NCBI GenBank assembly: GCA_963716525.1
Contig: OY970315.1
Span: 3,906,001 to 3,970,000, forward strand
Direction of reading: 5' to 3'
Length of the DNA stretch: 64,000 nucleotides
DNA from: JBBREP01 sp963716525
Lineage (GTDB): Bacteria > Actinomycetota > Acidimicrobiia > IMCC26256 > PALSA-610
Position 1 is the stretch's first letter, and each line of letters starts with the position of its first letter. The position numbers and the translations under genes were made by a program. The notes under the pieces were generated by a model. It saw only the letters and a list, made by a program, of their open reading frames with translations, ran no database searches and was not told where the DNA came from. Shown one piece after another: positions 7,678-15,292 of this stretch.

Positions 7678-8604
7678 ATGGGTCGCTTCGACGGCAAGGT
7701 CGCGATCGTCACCGGTGCCGGCCGCGGCATCGGTCGCGCGCACGCGCTGCTGCTCGCGCGCGAGGGTGCTGCGGTCGTGGTGAACGACCTCGGCGGCGAT
7801 ATGGGCGGCTCCGGTGCCGACGCGACGCCCGCACAGCAGGTAGTCGAGGAGATCACCGCGGCCGGTGGTCGCGCGGTGGTGAACGGCGCCTCGGTGTCGA
7901 ACTGGTCGGAGGCCGAGAAGATGGTGCAGCAGGCCGTCGACACCTTCGGACGGCTCGACATCCTCGTGAACAACGCCGGCATCCTGCGCGACCGCATGAG
8001 CTTCTCGATGGAAGAGGCGGAGTGGGACTCGGTGATCGACGTGCACCTGAAGGGGCATTTCGCGCCGTCACGTTTCGCGGCGGCCTACTGGCGCCAGCAG
8101 TTCAAGGCGACGGACGAGCCCGTGAACGCGAAGATCGTGAACACCGCCAGCGAGTCGGGGCTCTACGGCAACGCCGGCCAGTCGAACTACGCCGCCGCGA
8201 AGGCGGGTATCGCATCGATGACGATCGTGATGGCGCGTGAGCTCGAACGGCTCGGCGTTCGCGTCAACGCGATCGCGCCGGTCGCTCGCACTCGGCTCAC
8301 GGAGGCAACGCCCGGTGCCGGCGACTTCATGGCCAAGAAGGAAGGGCAGCCCGACACGTTCGCGCCCGAGAACATCAGCGCGCTGGTGGCCTGGCTGGCG
8401 TCCGACCTGTCCGAGGGCGTCACCGGCCAGGTGATCAAGGTGCAGGGCGGTCTCGTGCAGGTGCTGCGCGGCTGGCGACCCGTGTCGCAGTCGACCGACG
8501 AAGGCGAGTGGACGCTCGACACGATCGACCGGGTGGCACCGCAGCTGTTCGAGGGCGTCCCCCGCGGCGTCCCGCCGTTCCTCCCCAACATCGGCGACCG
8601 CTAG
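7678..8604 (+). CDS. short-chain dehydrogenase/reductase (multifunctional-enzyme-2-like)
   Basis: A 308-residue classical SDR. The cofactor loop TGAGRGIG is at 12-19, NNAG at 98-101, and the catalytic set Ser (158-160), Tyr171 and Lys175 is in SNYAAAKAG. The insertion NDLGGDMGGSGADATPAQ and the C-terminal extension of about 50 residues resemble the hydroxyacyl-CoA dehydrogenase part of peroxisomal multifunctional enzyme type 2 (HSD17B4). That suggests it oxidises 3-hydroxyacyl-CoA, fitting the hydratase and thiolase upstream. A Shine-Dalgarno GGAAGG lies upstream of the ATG. Its last four bases overlap the convergent agmatinase gene. Confidence 0.92.
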   Translation: MGRFDGKVAIVTGAGRGIGRAHALLLAREGAAVVVNDLGGDMGGSGADATPAQQVVEEITAAGGRAVVNGASVSNWSEAEKMVQQAVDTFGRLDILVNNAGILRDRMSFSMEEAEWDSVIDVHLKGHFAPSRFAAAYWRQQFKATDEPVNAKIVNTASESGLYGNAGQSNYAAAKAGIASMTIVMARELERLGVRVNAIAPVARTRLTEATPGAGDFMAKKEGQPDTFAPENISALVAWLASDLSEGVTGQVIKVQGGLVQVLRGWRPVSQSTDEGEWTLDTIDRVAPQLFEGVPRGVPPFLPNIGDR

Positions 8605-9632
8605 CGCCGGGACGGCTCCTTGCGGTCGGCCGCCGGCACGTGGCCGCCGCCGAAGGCCCGGCCGGAGCCGCCCTGGCGGAACTCGGGCGGTCCCCCACCG
8701 GCCTTGCGCGTGGCGAGCAGGCACAGCCAGTCGAGCGCGAGCGTCGCGGCTGCGAGCGCGGTGAGCTCGGCGTGGTCGTACGGGGGCGACACCTCCATCA
8801 CGTCCATGCCGACGAAGTCGACCGCCGCCAGGCCCCACAGGATCGTCTGGGCTTGGAAGGTGGACAGCCCGCCCACCACCGGCGTGCCGGTTCCCGGCGC
8901 GAACGCCGGGTCGAGGCAGTCGACGTCGAACGAGAGGTAGGCCCGCGCGCCGGCAACCCGCTCACGCACGTACGACGCGGTCTCGACCGGACCGTGCAGG
9001 TGCACCCACGGCGCGGTGAGGATCGCGAAGTCGCAGTCGTCGGCGTTGTGCGTGCGCACGCCGATCTGCACCGAGTGCTCGACGTCGACGAGGCCCTCCT
9101 CCACGGCCTGGCGGAACATCGTGCCGTGGTGTGGATGGTCGTCGAGCCATGTGTCGGAGTGGGCGTCGAAGTGCACGAGCGCGAGCGGCCCGTAACGCGC
9201 GTGATGGGCGCGCAGCAGCGGCAGGCTCACGTAGTGATCGCCGCCGATGGTGAGCATGCGCGCACCTGCACCGGTGATACGCGCAACGTGGGCCTCGACC
9301 GCATCGACCATCGGCTCCCAGCGCCCTTCGGCCGACACCACGTCGCCCCAGTCGATCACCGCGAGCGTGTCGAACGGGTCGAGGTTCCATGGCCACACGC
9401 TGCCGAACACGAGGTTCGCGCTCGCGGCGCGCACCGCGCGCGGCCCGAGGCGCGCGCCGGGACGGTACGTGGTGGCGGCGTCGAACGGCACGCCGCTCAC
9501 GACCACGTCGGCGCCCTCGACATCACGCGAATAGCGCCGCCGGCAGAAGCTCGTGGCGCCCGCATAGACGAGCTCGGGTTCAGTGCCGAGCACGGCGCCC
9601 GTGAAGGCATGATCTCCGTCGGAGAGCGGCAC
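8601..9632 (-). CDS. agmatinase/arginase (ureohydrolase family)
   Basis: A 343-residue ureohydrolase with all manganese ligands visible: GGDHYVSLP, DAHSDTW and SFDVDCLDPAFAPG. These enzymes hydrolyse a guanidinium group to urea; agmatinase (to putrescine) or guanidinobutyrase/guanidinopropionase are the usual members, and the exact substrate cannot be set from sequence. The last 35 or so residues are Gly/Arg-rich and probably disordered. The GTG start lies six bases after a -10 element TAGCGT that overlaps the -10 of the divergent gene, so it is probably read from a leaderless bidirectional promoter. It is convergent with the SDR gene, overlapping it by four bases. Confidence 0.92.
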   Translation of the reverse strand: MPLSDGDHAFTGAVLGTEPELVYAGATSFCRRRYSRDVEGADVVVSGVPFDAATTYRPGARLGPRAVRAASANLVFGSVWPWNLDPFDTLAVIDWGDVVSAEGRWEPMVDAVEAHVARITGAGARMLTIGGDHYVSLPLLRAHHARYGPLALVHFDAHSDTWLDDHPHHGTMFRQAVEEGLVDVEHSVQIGVRTHNADDCDFAILTAPWVHLHGPVETASYVRERVAGARAYLSFDVDCLDPAFAPGTGTPVVGGLSTFQAQTILWGLAAVDFVGMDVMEVSPPYDHAELTALAAATLALDWLCLLATRKAGGGPPEFRQGGSGRAFGGGHVPAADRKEPSRR

Positions 9633-9638
9633 ACGACG

Positions 9639-9648
9639 ACGCTACTGT
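9639..9648. promoter_or_regulatory. overlapping divergent -10 elements (bidirectional leaderless promoter)
   Basis: On the minus strand TAGCGT (9644 to 9639) ends six bases before the GTG of agmatinase at 9632. On the plus strand TACTGT (9643-9648) ends six bases before the ATG at 9655. The two hexamers share the central TA (9643-9644), so one short symmetric element can serve both directions, and only one polymerase can occupy it at a time. Confidence 0.55.
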
Positions 9649-9654
9649 CAGCCG

Positions 9655-10287
9655 ATGGTCCGCGACGTCTTCCTCTCCACGGTCGGCGTGGCGCGCAAAC
9701 TGATCACGTCACCGGAGGTCGCGGCGCGCTGGACCGAGGCGAGCGCACTCGACCGCATGACCATCGGCACCGTCGCCGCGCATCTCGCCCGCGCGGCGCT
9801 CACGGTGCAGCAATACCTGGAGCTGCCACCACCCGACGCTGCGACCGAACCGATCACCGCAGCGCAGTACTTCGCTGACGCCCTTCCAAGCGACCTCGAC
9901 GACGAGGTCCACCGCGGGATCCGGGCGCGCAGCGACCAGGCCGCGTCGGAAGGGCGCGATGCCGTCGTCCGCTACCTCGACGACACGATCGCGTCGGTGA
10001 CGGTCGCGCTCGCCTCGGCGCCGCCCGACACACGCGTCACCGTGTTCGGGAAGGCAGCGATGCTGCTCGACCAGTACCTCGTGACGCGTTTGGTCGAGCT
10101 CGTGGTCCACCTCGACGACCTCGCGTGCAGCATCGGCGTCGCCACGCCGGCCGTCGAGCCGGAAGCGGTCGACGTGGTGACGCGCTGTTTCGTCGACATC
10201 GCCCGGATCCGCCATGGCGATGTCGCGGTGATCAGGGCGTTGGCTCGGCGAGAGCGGGCACCGGTGCAGGTGTTCCCAGTGTTCTGA
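9655..10287 (+). CDS. maleylpyruvate isomerase/DinB-fold protein
   Basis: A 210-residue four-helix protein of the mycothiol-dependent maleylpyruvate isomerase N-terminal family. Metal-ligand-type histidines sit in GTVAAHLARA near residue 43 and in LVELVVHLDDLACSIG near residue 150. Members either carry out thiol-dependent isomerisation or detoxification or are of unknown role. The start is an ATG six bases after TACTGT. The 3' end overlaps the convergent MFS gene by 56 bp, more than usual. Two further genes of this fold occur in the window (14631-15218 and 35658-36299). Confidence 0.75.
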   Translation: MVRDVFLSTVGVARKLITSPEVAARWTEASALDRMTIGTVAAHLARAALTVQQYLELPPPDAATEPITAAQYFADALPSDLDDEVHRGIRARSDQAASEGRDAVVRYLDDTIASVTVALASAPPDTRVTVFGKAAMLLDQYLVTRLVELVVHLDDLACSIGVATPAVEPEAVDVVTRCFVDIARIRHGDVAVIRALARRERAPVQVFPVF

Positions 10288-11443
10288 TCCGCGTGCCGAC
10301 CCGCCGTGGAGCGGCCGCGAACGCGCACAGCGCCACGCACGCCGCGAGGCCGAACCACACCGCGCCGCGGCCCCACTGCTCGTATACCGGCGCCGCGACC
10401 ATCGCGCTGACGGCCGCGAGCAGCATGCCGCCACCGTCGAGCAAACCCTGGCCCGCGGCAATGTGCTCCGCCGGCGCGGCGTGGGCCACCTGGGCCTGAC
10501 TTGCCGGCACCACCGCGGCGTCGAACACCGACTGCACGAACGCCATGGCGGCAATGACCCAAGGCAGCGCGACGACGCCGTAGAGCGCGATGAACGGAAC
10601 CGCGCCCGCGAGCCCGAGCGCACCGACCCGCCGCGGACCGGCCCGTTCCGCGAGCCGGCCGGCCCGTCCGGCGAGCAGCGCCATCGGGCATGCGAACACG
10701 GTAAGGCTCACGCCGACGAACACCGTCGACGCGCCGAGATCCTTCAAGTAGCGCGCCCACAGCGAGTCGTACACGCCGATCGCGACCGCGAGTCCGGCGC
10801 CGAGGTAGAGCCCGGCGCGCACGCCCGCGTTGGCGAGCAGGGCGCGCACCGGTGCATGCCCGCCGTCACCGGCCACGGGCGGCACCGCGAACCGGAACAT
10901 CACCGGCAGGGTGACGCACAATCCCACTGCGAGCAGCACGAACGGCACGCGCAGCCCGAACGAGCGGGCGACGAAGGCCCCGAGGGGTGGGCCGCACAGG
11001 AAGCCGCCGGTCTGCCAGGCCGCAAGCCTTCCGAGCGCGCCGCCGACGGCATTCGGGTTCTGCACGATCACGACGCGCCTCGCCGCGGGGAGGAACACGC
11101 CTTCGCCGAAACCCAGCAAAGCCCGCGCCGCGACGAGCGCCACGAGGCCGTTCGCGGCGGCGACGCCGAGGCATGCCAGCGCCGCGAGCGCGACGCCGCC
11201 CACGAGCATCAGCCGCCCGTAGCCGCGGTCGGCGAACCGCGCGAGCAGCGTCTGCGCGACGAAGGCGGCCACGAAGGCACCCGCCGCGGCGACCCCGAGG
11301 CCCCACGCCGCGAACCCGAGCGACTTCTGGAGATCGGCGAGCAGGCCGAAGATGGCTCCGAAGCTGACCGTGAGCGCGGCCGTTGCCAGCAGCAGCGACA
11401 AGGGCACATGCACGCGCGTGTCGGTATGTGTTGTGGTGCTCAT
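10232..11443 (-). CDS. major facilitator superfamily transporter
   Basis: A 403-residue polytopic protein with twelve hydrophobic segments. The loop 2-3 signature ARFADRGYGRLMLVGG matches the MFS G-x-x-x-D-R-x-G-R motif, and helix 5 has the proline/glycine-rich GGFLCGPPLGAFVARSFGLR of drug/H+ antiporters (DHA1 type). It probably exports a small molecule with proton antiport; the substrate is unknown. Its 3' end overlaps the DinB-fold gene by 56 bp tail to tail. A TAGCCT on the minus strand near 11490 could be its -10 element, giving a leader of about 35 nt. Confidence 0.88.
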   Translation of the reverse strand: MSTTTHTDTRVHVPLSLLLATAALTVSFGAIFGLLADLQKSLGFAAWGLGVAAAGAFVAAFVAQTLLARFADRGYGRLMLVGGVALAALACLGVAAANGLVALVAARALLGFGEGVFLPAARRVVIVQNPNAVGGALGRLAAWQTGGFLCGPPLGAFVARSFGLRVPFVLLAVGLCVTLPVMFRFAVPPVAGDGGHAPVRALLANAGVRAGLYLGAGLAVAIGVYDSLWARYLKDLGASTVFVGVSLTVFACPMALLAGRAGRLAERAGPRRVGALGLAGAVPFIALYGVVALPWVIAAMAFVQSVFDAAVVPASQAQVAHAAPAEHIAAGQGLLDGGGMLLAAVSAMVAAPVYEQWGRGAVWFGLAACVALCAFAAAPRRVGTRIRTLGTPAPVPALAEPTP

Positions 11444-11644
11444 CGGTGCCTCGCGTGCCGCGCCGCGCCATCGAGAAGAACAGCGCAGGCTACGCCGTCG
11501 GGTTGCGCGCCACGGCTCACAATTCAGGGGCTCGGTCCCGTCTCACAGCCTTATCGCGTCGCGGGGGAGGTCGCGGATCTACACCGAGTTCGCTGGTACT
11601 CGTGCTTCGATCCAATTGCGCCCCGAGCGGTAGGAACGCGGTAG
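11444..11644. other. intergenic region between divergent MFS and toxin-antitoxin genes
   Basis: About 200 bases without a supportable gene. It holds the likely MFS promoter on the minus strand and ends at the -10 of the antitoxin gene. No repeat or strong hairpin was noticed. Confidence 0.5.
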
Positions 11645-11650
11645 TAAGAT
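11645..11650 (+). promoter_or_regulatory. -10 element TAAGAT of the antitoxin gene
   Basis: TAAGAT ends seven bases before ATG 11658, again fitting a leaderless transcript. Confidence 0.5.
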
Positions 11651-11657
11651 CATCGTT

Positions 11658-11909
11658 ATGCCGGTTCGCAAGCTCTCTGTCGGGCTCGACACTGCTGTGG
11701 CAGATGCCGCTACGCGTGCGGCTGCACGCGAGGGACTCAGCGTCTCCGCCTGGCTGAACCGTGCGGCCGAACGCGAGCTCACGATCGAGCGAGGCATGGC
11801 CGCGGTTCGGGCGTGGGAGCGCGACAACGGCTCGCTGACCGACGCCGAACTCGCGGACGCGGACAAAGTGCTTGACCGAGTGTTACGGCGCACACCGCGG
11901 GCTGGTTGA
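11658..11909 (+). CDS. putative type II antitoxin (ribbon-helix-helix, VapB-like)
   Basis: An 83-residue protein. Residues 1-35 (RKLSVGLDTAVADAATRAA then LSVSAWLNRAAEREL) have the strand-helix-helix pattern of CopG/Arc DNA-binding antitoxins. The acidic C-terminus (TDAELADADKVLDRVL) would wrap the toxin. It ends in TGATG, where the stop overlaps the ATG of the PIN-domain gene, the usual antitoxin-first order. It probably represses its own leaderless promoter as a complex with the toxin. Confidence 0.72.
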   Translation: MPVRKLSVGLDTAVADAATRAAAREGLSVSAWLNRAAERELTIERGMAAVRAWERDNGSLTDAELADADKVLDRVLRRTPRAG

Positions 11910-12289
11910 TGCCGGGCGTGACCTACGACGCGGGCGCCCTCGTCGCAGCCGAGCGAAATGATCGAAGGATGTGGGCGCTCCATCGACGATCACTCGAGCG
12001 CGGCCTCACACCCACCGTTCCGGCCGGTGTGCTTGCGCAGGTGTGGCGCGGCGGGCCTCAAGCGTCGCTCTCCCGACTCCTCACGGCGTGTGCCATCGAG
12101 GACCTGAACGAGGTGCGGAGTCGTGCGGCCGGTGCCGCATGCGGTCGCGCCGGCACGAACGACGCAGTTGACGCAACGGTTGTCGTTGGCGCGATCGCTC
12201 GCTCTGATCTCGTCGTCACGAGCGACTCCGAGGATCTGGCGCACATGTCAGGCGCGCTCGGTCGGCGCCTCGATCTGCTGCGCGTGTGA
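11909..12289 (+). CDS. putative PIN-domain toxin (VapC-like ribonuclease)
   Basis: A 126-residue PIN domain. Acidic residues at the expected places are Asp7 (TYDAGALVAAE), Asp85/Asp88 (GTNDAVDATVV) and Asp106/Asp109 (VVTSDSEDL). The central glutamate of the four-acid set, normally in a V-x-x-E-x segment near residue 43, is replaced by AGVLAQVW, so metal binding may be altered. The family cleaves tRNA or other RNA. The start ATG at 11909 overlaps the antitoxin stop by one base; a TTG at 11906 is also possible. Confidence 0.7.
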   Translation: MPGVTYDAGALVAAERNDRRMWALHRRSLERGLTPTVPAGVLAQVWRGGPQASLSRLLTACAIEDLNEVRSRAAGAACGRAGTNDAVDATVVVGAIARSDLVVTSDSEDLAHMSGALGRRLDLLRV

Positions 12290-12389
12290 CCGACCGATGG
12301 GGCTCGCGTATGTCTACACGCTCGTCGCTCTGATGGGCCGGCGGTGAGCCAGTAAACGGCTCGGTGTCTTCGGCCGTACAGATCGTCGA

Positions 12390-13124
12390 CTAGATGCGGG
12401 CGGGCGAAACGGCTCGGAAATTCATGAACAGCGGCGCGGCCCGCCACCGACTGTGCGCAGCAGCGTCGAGGTCGGGCCTCGGTTCTCGTACTCGTTGGAG
12501 ATGCAGGCCTGCGCCTTCGAGCGCGCGGGAATAGTCCTCCAAGGAGTGGGTCCACCCGTGGAACGTCATGGCGTGACCTCGAATCTCCACCTTGTCATCG
12601 ACGCGCCGCCGTTCGAAGTACCCGCTTCTGATGGTCAACCTCGGGCCCGTCGAGTCGTCGTTCACGTCTCCCAGGTCCGTCACTGGGTGCGCGATGCACG
12701 CGCAGAGGCAGCCCCCTGGTTCAAGTACGCGTGCAATCTCCTTGACCGTCATGTCGAGATCGTCCACGACCTGTAGGACGTTGTACGCGACGACGATGCC
12801 GAACGCGTGGGTGCTGAACGGCAAACGGAGCCCGTCGGCGACCAGGTATGCCTCCCTGCCGACGGTCGCCGCCTTCGCCGCAGCGAGGAGGTTCCTGGCG
12901 GGTTCGACCGCGACGACATCGTGTCCTCGGCGAGACAGATCTCGGGCAACCCGACCTTCGCCGCAGCCGATTTCGAGCGTCCGTCCGCCCGGCGAAGGCG
13001 GAGGGAGCAGATCATCGAAGAACGCCGCGCTGTAGACCCAGTATGCGTCGAAGCCAGGTGTTCGCGCCCACTCGATCCATCGGTCGGCGTCCGGTTCCCA
13101 CTCCGATGCACGGCTCACTGGCAC
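12390..13124 (-). CDS. class I SAM-dependent methyltransferase
   Basis: A 244-residue methyltransferase with the SAM-binding motif I LEIGCGEGRVARDL near residues 50-63, acidic motif II VVAVEPA, and the post-motif segments FGIVVAYNVLQVVDDL and ARVLEPGGCLC of the Methyltransf_11 (UbiE/small-molecule) group. The C-terminal segment GHAMTFHGWTHSLEDYSRALEGAGL is the substrate lid seen in such enzymes. The substrate is unknown. It is divergent from the P450 gene and separated from the toxin gene by about 100 bases that hold no clear gene. Confidence 0.88.
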   Translation of the reverse strand: MPVSRASEWEPDADRWIEWARTPGFDAYWVYSAAFFDDLLPPPSPGGRTLEIGCGEGRVARDLSRRGHDVVAVEPARNLLAAAKAATVGREAYLVADGLRLPFSTHAFGIVVAYNVLQVVDDLDMTVKEIARVLEPGGCLCACIAHPVTDLGDVNDDSTGPRLTIRSGYFERRRVDDKVEIRGHAMTFHGWTHSLEDYSRALEGAGLHLQRVREPRPDLDAAAHSRWRAAPLFMNFRAVSPARI

Positions 13125-13225
13125 GCACCTACCATGCCCGCTCGGCGCGAGTCATGCCAGCGGAGGTCGCACGGCGCTCAGCGACCGCCTCGCCGTTGAG
13201 CGACACACCGTTAGGCCACTCTCCG

Positions 13226-13237
13226 AGGTGTACACCT
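13226..13237. promoter_or_regulatory. perfect palindrome AGGTGTACACCT upstream of the P450
   Basis: A 12-bp perfect palindrome in the divergent region between the methyltransferase (start 13124) and the P450 (start 13280). The position suits a dimeric repressor site. The half-site resembles the GTACACACCT segment near the TetR gene (38.73 kb, minus strand), but the match is partial. Confidence 0.35.
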
Positions 13238-13279
13238 AGCGTCGTAGCCTCCCGCGCAACCGACGACTTGGGGGAAGCC

Positions 13280-14554
13280 TTGGACAAGCCGGCCACGAAC
13301 CTCTCGCTCGACGAGATCCGCCTCGGCGACATCGAGTACTGGATGCGCCCCGACCGCGAGGGCATCTTCGCGAAACTGCGCGACGAGCGCCCGGTGAGCT
13401 TCCACGAGGAGCCGATCTTCGAGACGCCCATGGGGCCGATGCAAGGTCCGGGCTTCTGGGCCGTCACCCGGTTCGACGACGTGATGGCCGTGTCGCGCGA
13501 CCCGGAGACGTTCCACTCCGCGCCGAGCACCACGATCGGCGACATCCCGCCCGAGATCGCGGAATGGCTCGGCTCGATGATCAACATGGACGCGCCGAAG
13601 CACACGCGTCTCCGGTTGATCGTGAACCGCGGCTTCACCCCGCGCCAGATCGCCAGGATCGAGGACTCGGTACGCGAGCAGGCCCGCGACATCGTGCACC
13701 GCGTCGCGCCGCTCGGTGAGTGCGACTTCGTGAGCGAGATCGCGGCTGCGCTGCCGCTACAGATCATCTGCGACATGCTCGGCATCCCCCGCTCCGACGG
13801 CAAGCGCATCTTCGAGCTTACGAACATCATTCTCGGCGTGGGCGACCCCGAGTATGCACAGACCCTCGAAGAGCTGATGGCTGCGGGCATGGAGCTGTTC
13901 CAATATGGCCTCGCACTCGCGGAAGCGCGTCTCAGCGACCCGCGCGACGACATCGCGAGCACGCTGATGCACGCCGAGGTCGACGACGAGCACGGCGAGC
14001 GCCACAAGCTGACGGCGAGCGAACTGGGCTCGTTCTTCCTGCTCCTCGTGGTGGCCGGCAACGAGACGACCCGCACTGCAATCAGCCACGGCATGCTCGA
14101 GCTCACGCGCCACCCCGATCAGCGCAAGGTCTGGGCGAACGACTTCGACCAGGTGGCGCCTACGGCCGTCGAGGAGATCGTGCGCTGGTCGACGCCCGTG
14201 ATCCACTTCCGCCGGCTCGCCACCACCGACGCAGTGGTTGGTGGCCAGCAGATCAAGGCCGGCGACAAGGTCGTGATGTTCTACAACTCCGCCAACCGCG
14301 ACGAGCGCAAGTTCGACGATCCGCACGTGTTCGACCTGCGGCGGACACCCAACGAGCACACCGGCTTCGGCGCCGGCGGCCCTCACTTCTGCCTCGGCGC
14401 GAACCTCGCCCGCCGCGAGATCCGCATCATGTTCGAGGAGATCTTCCGGGTCCTCCCCGATCTCGAGATCAGCGGCGAACCCGACTACCTGCAGAGCGCG
14501 TTCATCCACGGCATCAAGCGCATGCCGTGCAAGTTCACACGCACCAGCGGGTGA
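13280..14554 (+). CDS. cytochrome P450
   Basis: A 424-residue soluble bacterial P450. It shows the C-helix DAPKHTRLRLIVNRGFTPRQ, the oxygen-binding I-helix VVAGNETTRT, the K-helix ExxR (EEIVRW), and the heme ligand loop FGAGGPHFCLGANLARRE with Cys near residue 371. The N-terminal and C-helix text resembles the actinobacterial CYP124/125/142 group, which hydroxylate the ends of methyl-branched lipids and sterol side chains; that would fit the acyl-CoA dehydrogenases downstream, but is inference. TTG 13280 follows GGGGGAAG and is chosen as start; TTG 13268 is an alternative. No ferredoxin gene is adjacent. Confidence 0.9.
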   Translation: MDKPATNLSLDEIRLGDIEYWMRPDREGIFAKLRDERPVSFHEEPIFETPMGPMQGPGFWAVTRFDDVMAVSRDPETFHSAPSTTIGDIPPEIAEWLGSMINMDAPKHTRLRLIVNRGFTPRQIARIEDSVREQARDIVHRVAPLGECDFVSEIAAALPLQIICDMLGIPRSDGKRIFELTNIILGVGDPEYAQTLEELMAAGMELFQYGLALAEARLSDPRDDIASTLMHAEVDDEHGERHKLTASELGSFFLLLVVAGNETTRTAISHGMLELTRHPDQRKVWANDFDQVAPTAVEEIVRWSTPVIHFRRLATTDAVVGGQQIKAGDKVVMFYNSANRDERKFDDPHVFDLRRTPNEHTGFGAGGPHFCLGANLARREIRIMFEEIFRVLPDLEISGEPDYLQSAFIHGIKRMPCKFTRTSG

Positions 14555-14608
14555 CGCACCAACGCTCCCGACCACTTCGCCGCCTTCATCCGGGCCGACG
14601 CGGGCGCC

Positions 14609-14633
14609 TGACACTGCGGCGGCCGCAGCGTCA
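14609..14633. terminator. hairpin between convergent genes
   Basis: TGAC-a-CTGCGG, loop CGG, CCGCAG-c-GTCA: ten pairs with one mismatch, placed between the P450 stop and the convergent DinB-fold gene, whose stop codon it includes. There is no T-tract, so it may act in both directions or with Rho. Confidence 0.5.
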
Positions 14634-15218
14634 CTTGCCGGCCGGCGACCAATCGGGGTCGCGCCCGAGGCGCGCGAGCAGCCGCGACTGCGCGTCGGTG
14701 CGCCCGCTCACATTCACCGGGGCGCTGTACATGCCTGTGGCTACGAGCGCGTGGGCGGCGGACGGCAAGGCGTCGAGGAACTGCTCGCACAGCATGGGAT
14801 CGAGTCGATCGTTCGCGCCGACCGCTCGGGCGAGATCCCAGGCGTGCACGAGCACGTCCTGCGAGAGCATGGGCACCAATCTTCGGGCGTCGACACGCGC
14901 CGGCGGCCGGTCGCCCACCGCGGGAACGTCGACCACGCCGTCGAACAAGCCCGGACGCTGCAGCACCGTGCGGATCGCGTCGAGGGTCAGCGACCAGCGG
15001 CGAACCGGTTCGTCGCGCGGGCGCGTGGGCTTCGCGCCGAGCGGGCGCAGCAACAGCACGTCGTGGAATCCGATCACGTGCTCGAGCACCGCGCGAGCGT
15101 CCCAGCCGGCGCACGGCGATGGCCGGTCCCAGTGGCCGTCCACCTCGAACACGGCCCGTCCGAAGCGGGTGCACACCTTGAGGTGCGTCGCCGCCGTCGA
15201 TCCGCCGTCGGGCACCAC
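14631..15218 (-). CDS. TIGR03086-like DinB/maleylpyruvate-isomerase-fold protein
   Basis: A 195-residue protein starting GTG. The segment DRPSPCAGWDARAVLEHVIG is the hallmark of actinobacterial TIGR03083/TIGR03086 proteins (Cys-x-x-Trp plus a metal-type His), and SQDVLVHAWDLARAVG supplies the second conserved His. These are metal-binding four-helix bundles, some mycothiol-linked; the role is unknown for most. It lies between the P450 and acyl-CoA dehydrogenase genes on the opposite strand. Its start is only about 35 bases from the operator-like palindrome at 15253-15268, which could therefore control both directions. Confidence 0.82.
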   Translation of the reverse strand: MVPDGGSTAATHLKVCTRFGRAVFEVDGHWDRPSPCAGWDARAVLEHVIGFHDVLLLRPLGAKPTRPRDEPVRRWSLTLDAIRTVLQRPGLFDGVVDVPAVGDRPPARVDARRLVPMLSQDVLVHAWDLARAVGANDRLDPMLCEQFLDALPSAAHALVATGMYSAPVNVSGRTDAQSRLLARLGRDPDWSPAGK

Positions 15219-15252
15219 GGCCCCAGAGCCTCGCGCGGTATCGTCCCCGCAC

Positions 15253-15268
15253 CTGACGGGCGTGTCAG
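15253..15268. promoter_or_regulatory. operator-like palindrome CTGAC-N6-GTCAG, copy 1
   Basis: CTGACGGGCGTGTCAG lies 24 bases before the GTG of the acyl-CoA dehydrogenase operon. The same arms with the same 6-bp spacing recur at 19453 and 44514 in promoter regions. When this site is read on the minus strand, all three fit CTGACRCSSMCGTCAG. Confidence 0.6.
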
Positions 15269-15292
15269 TTCGAGGAACGGACGGGAACCAAC

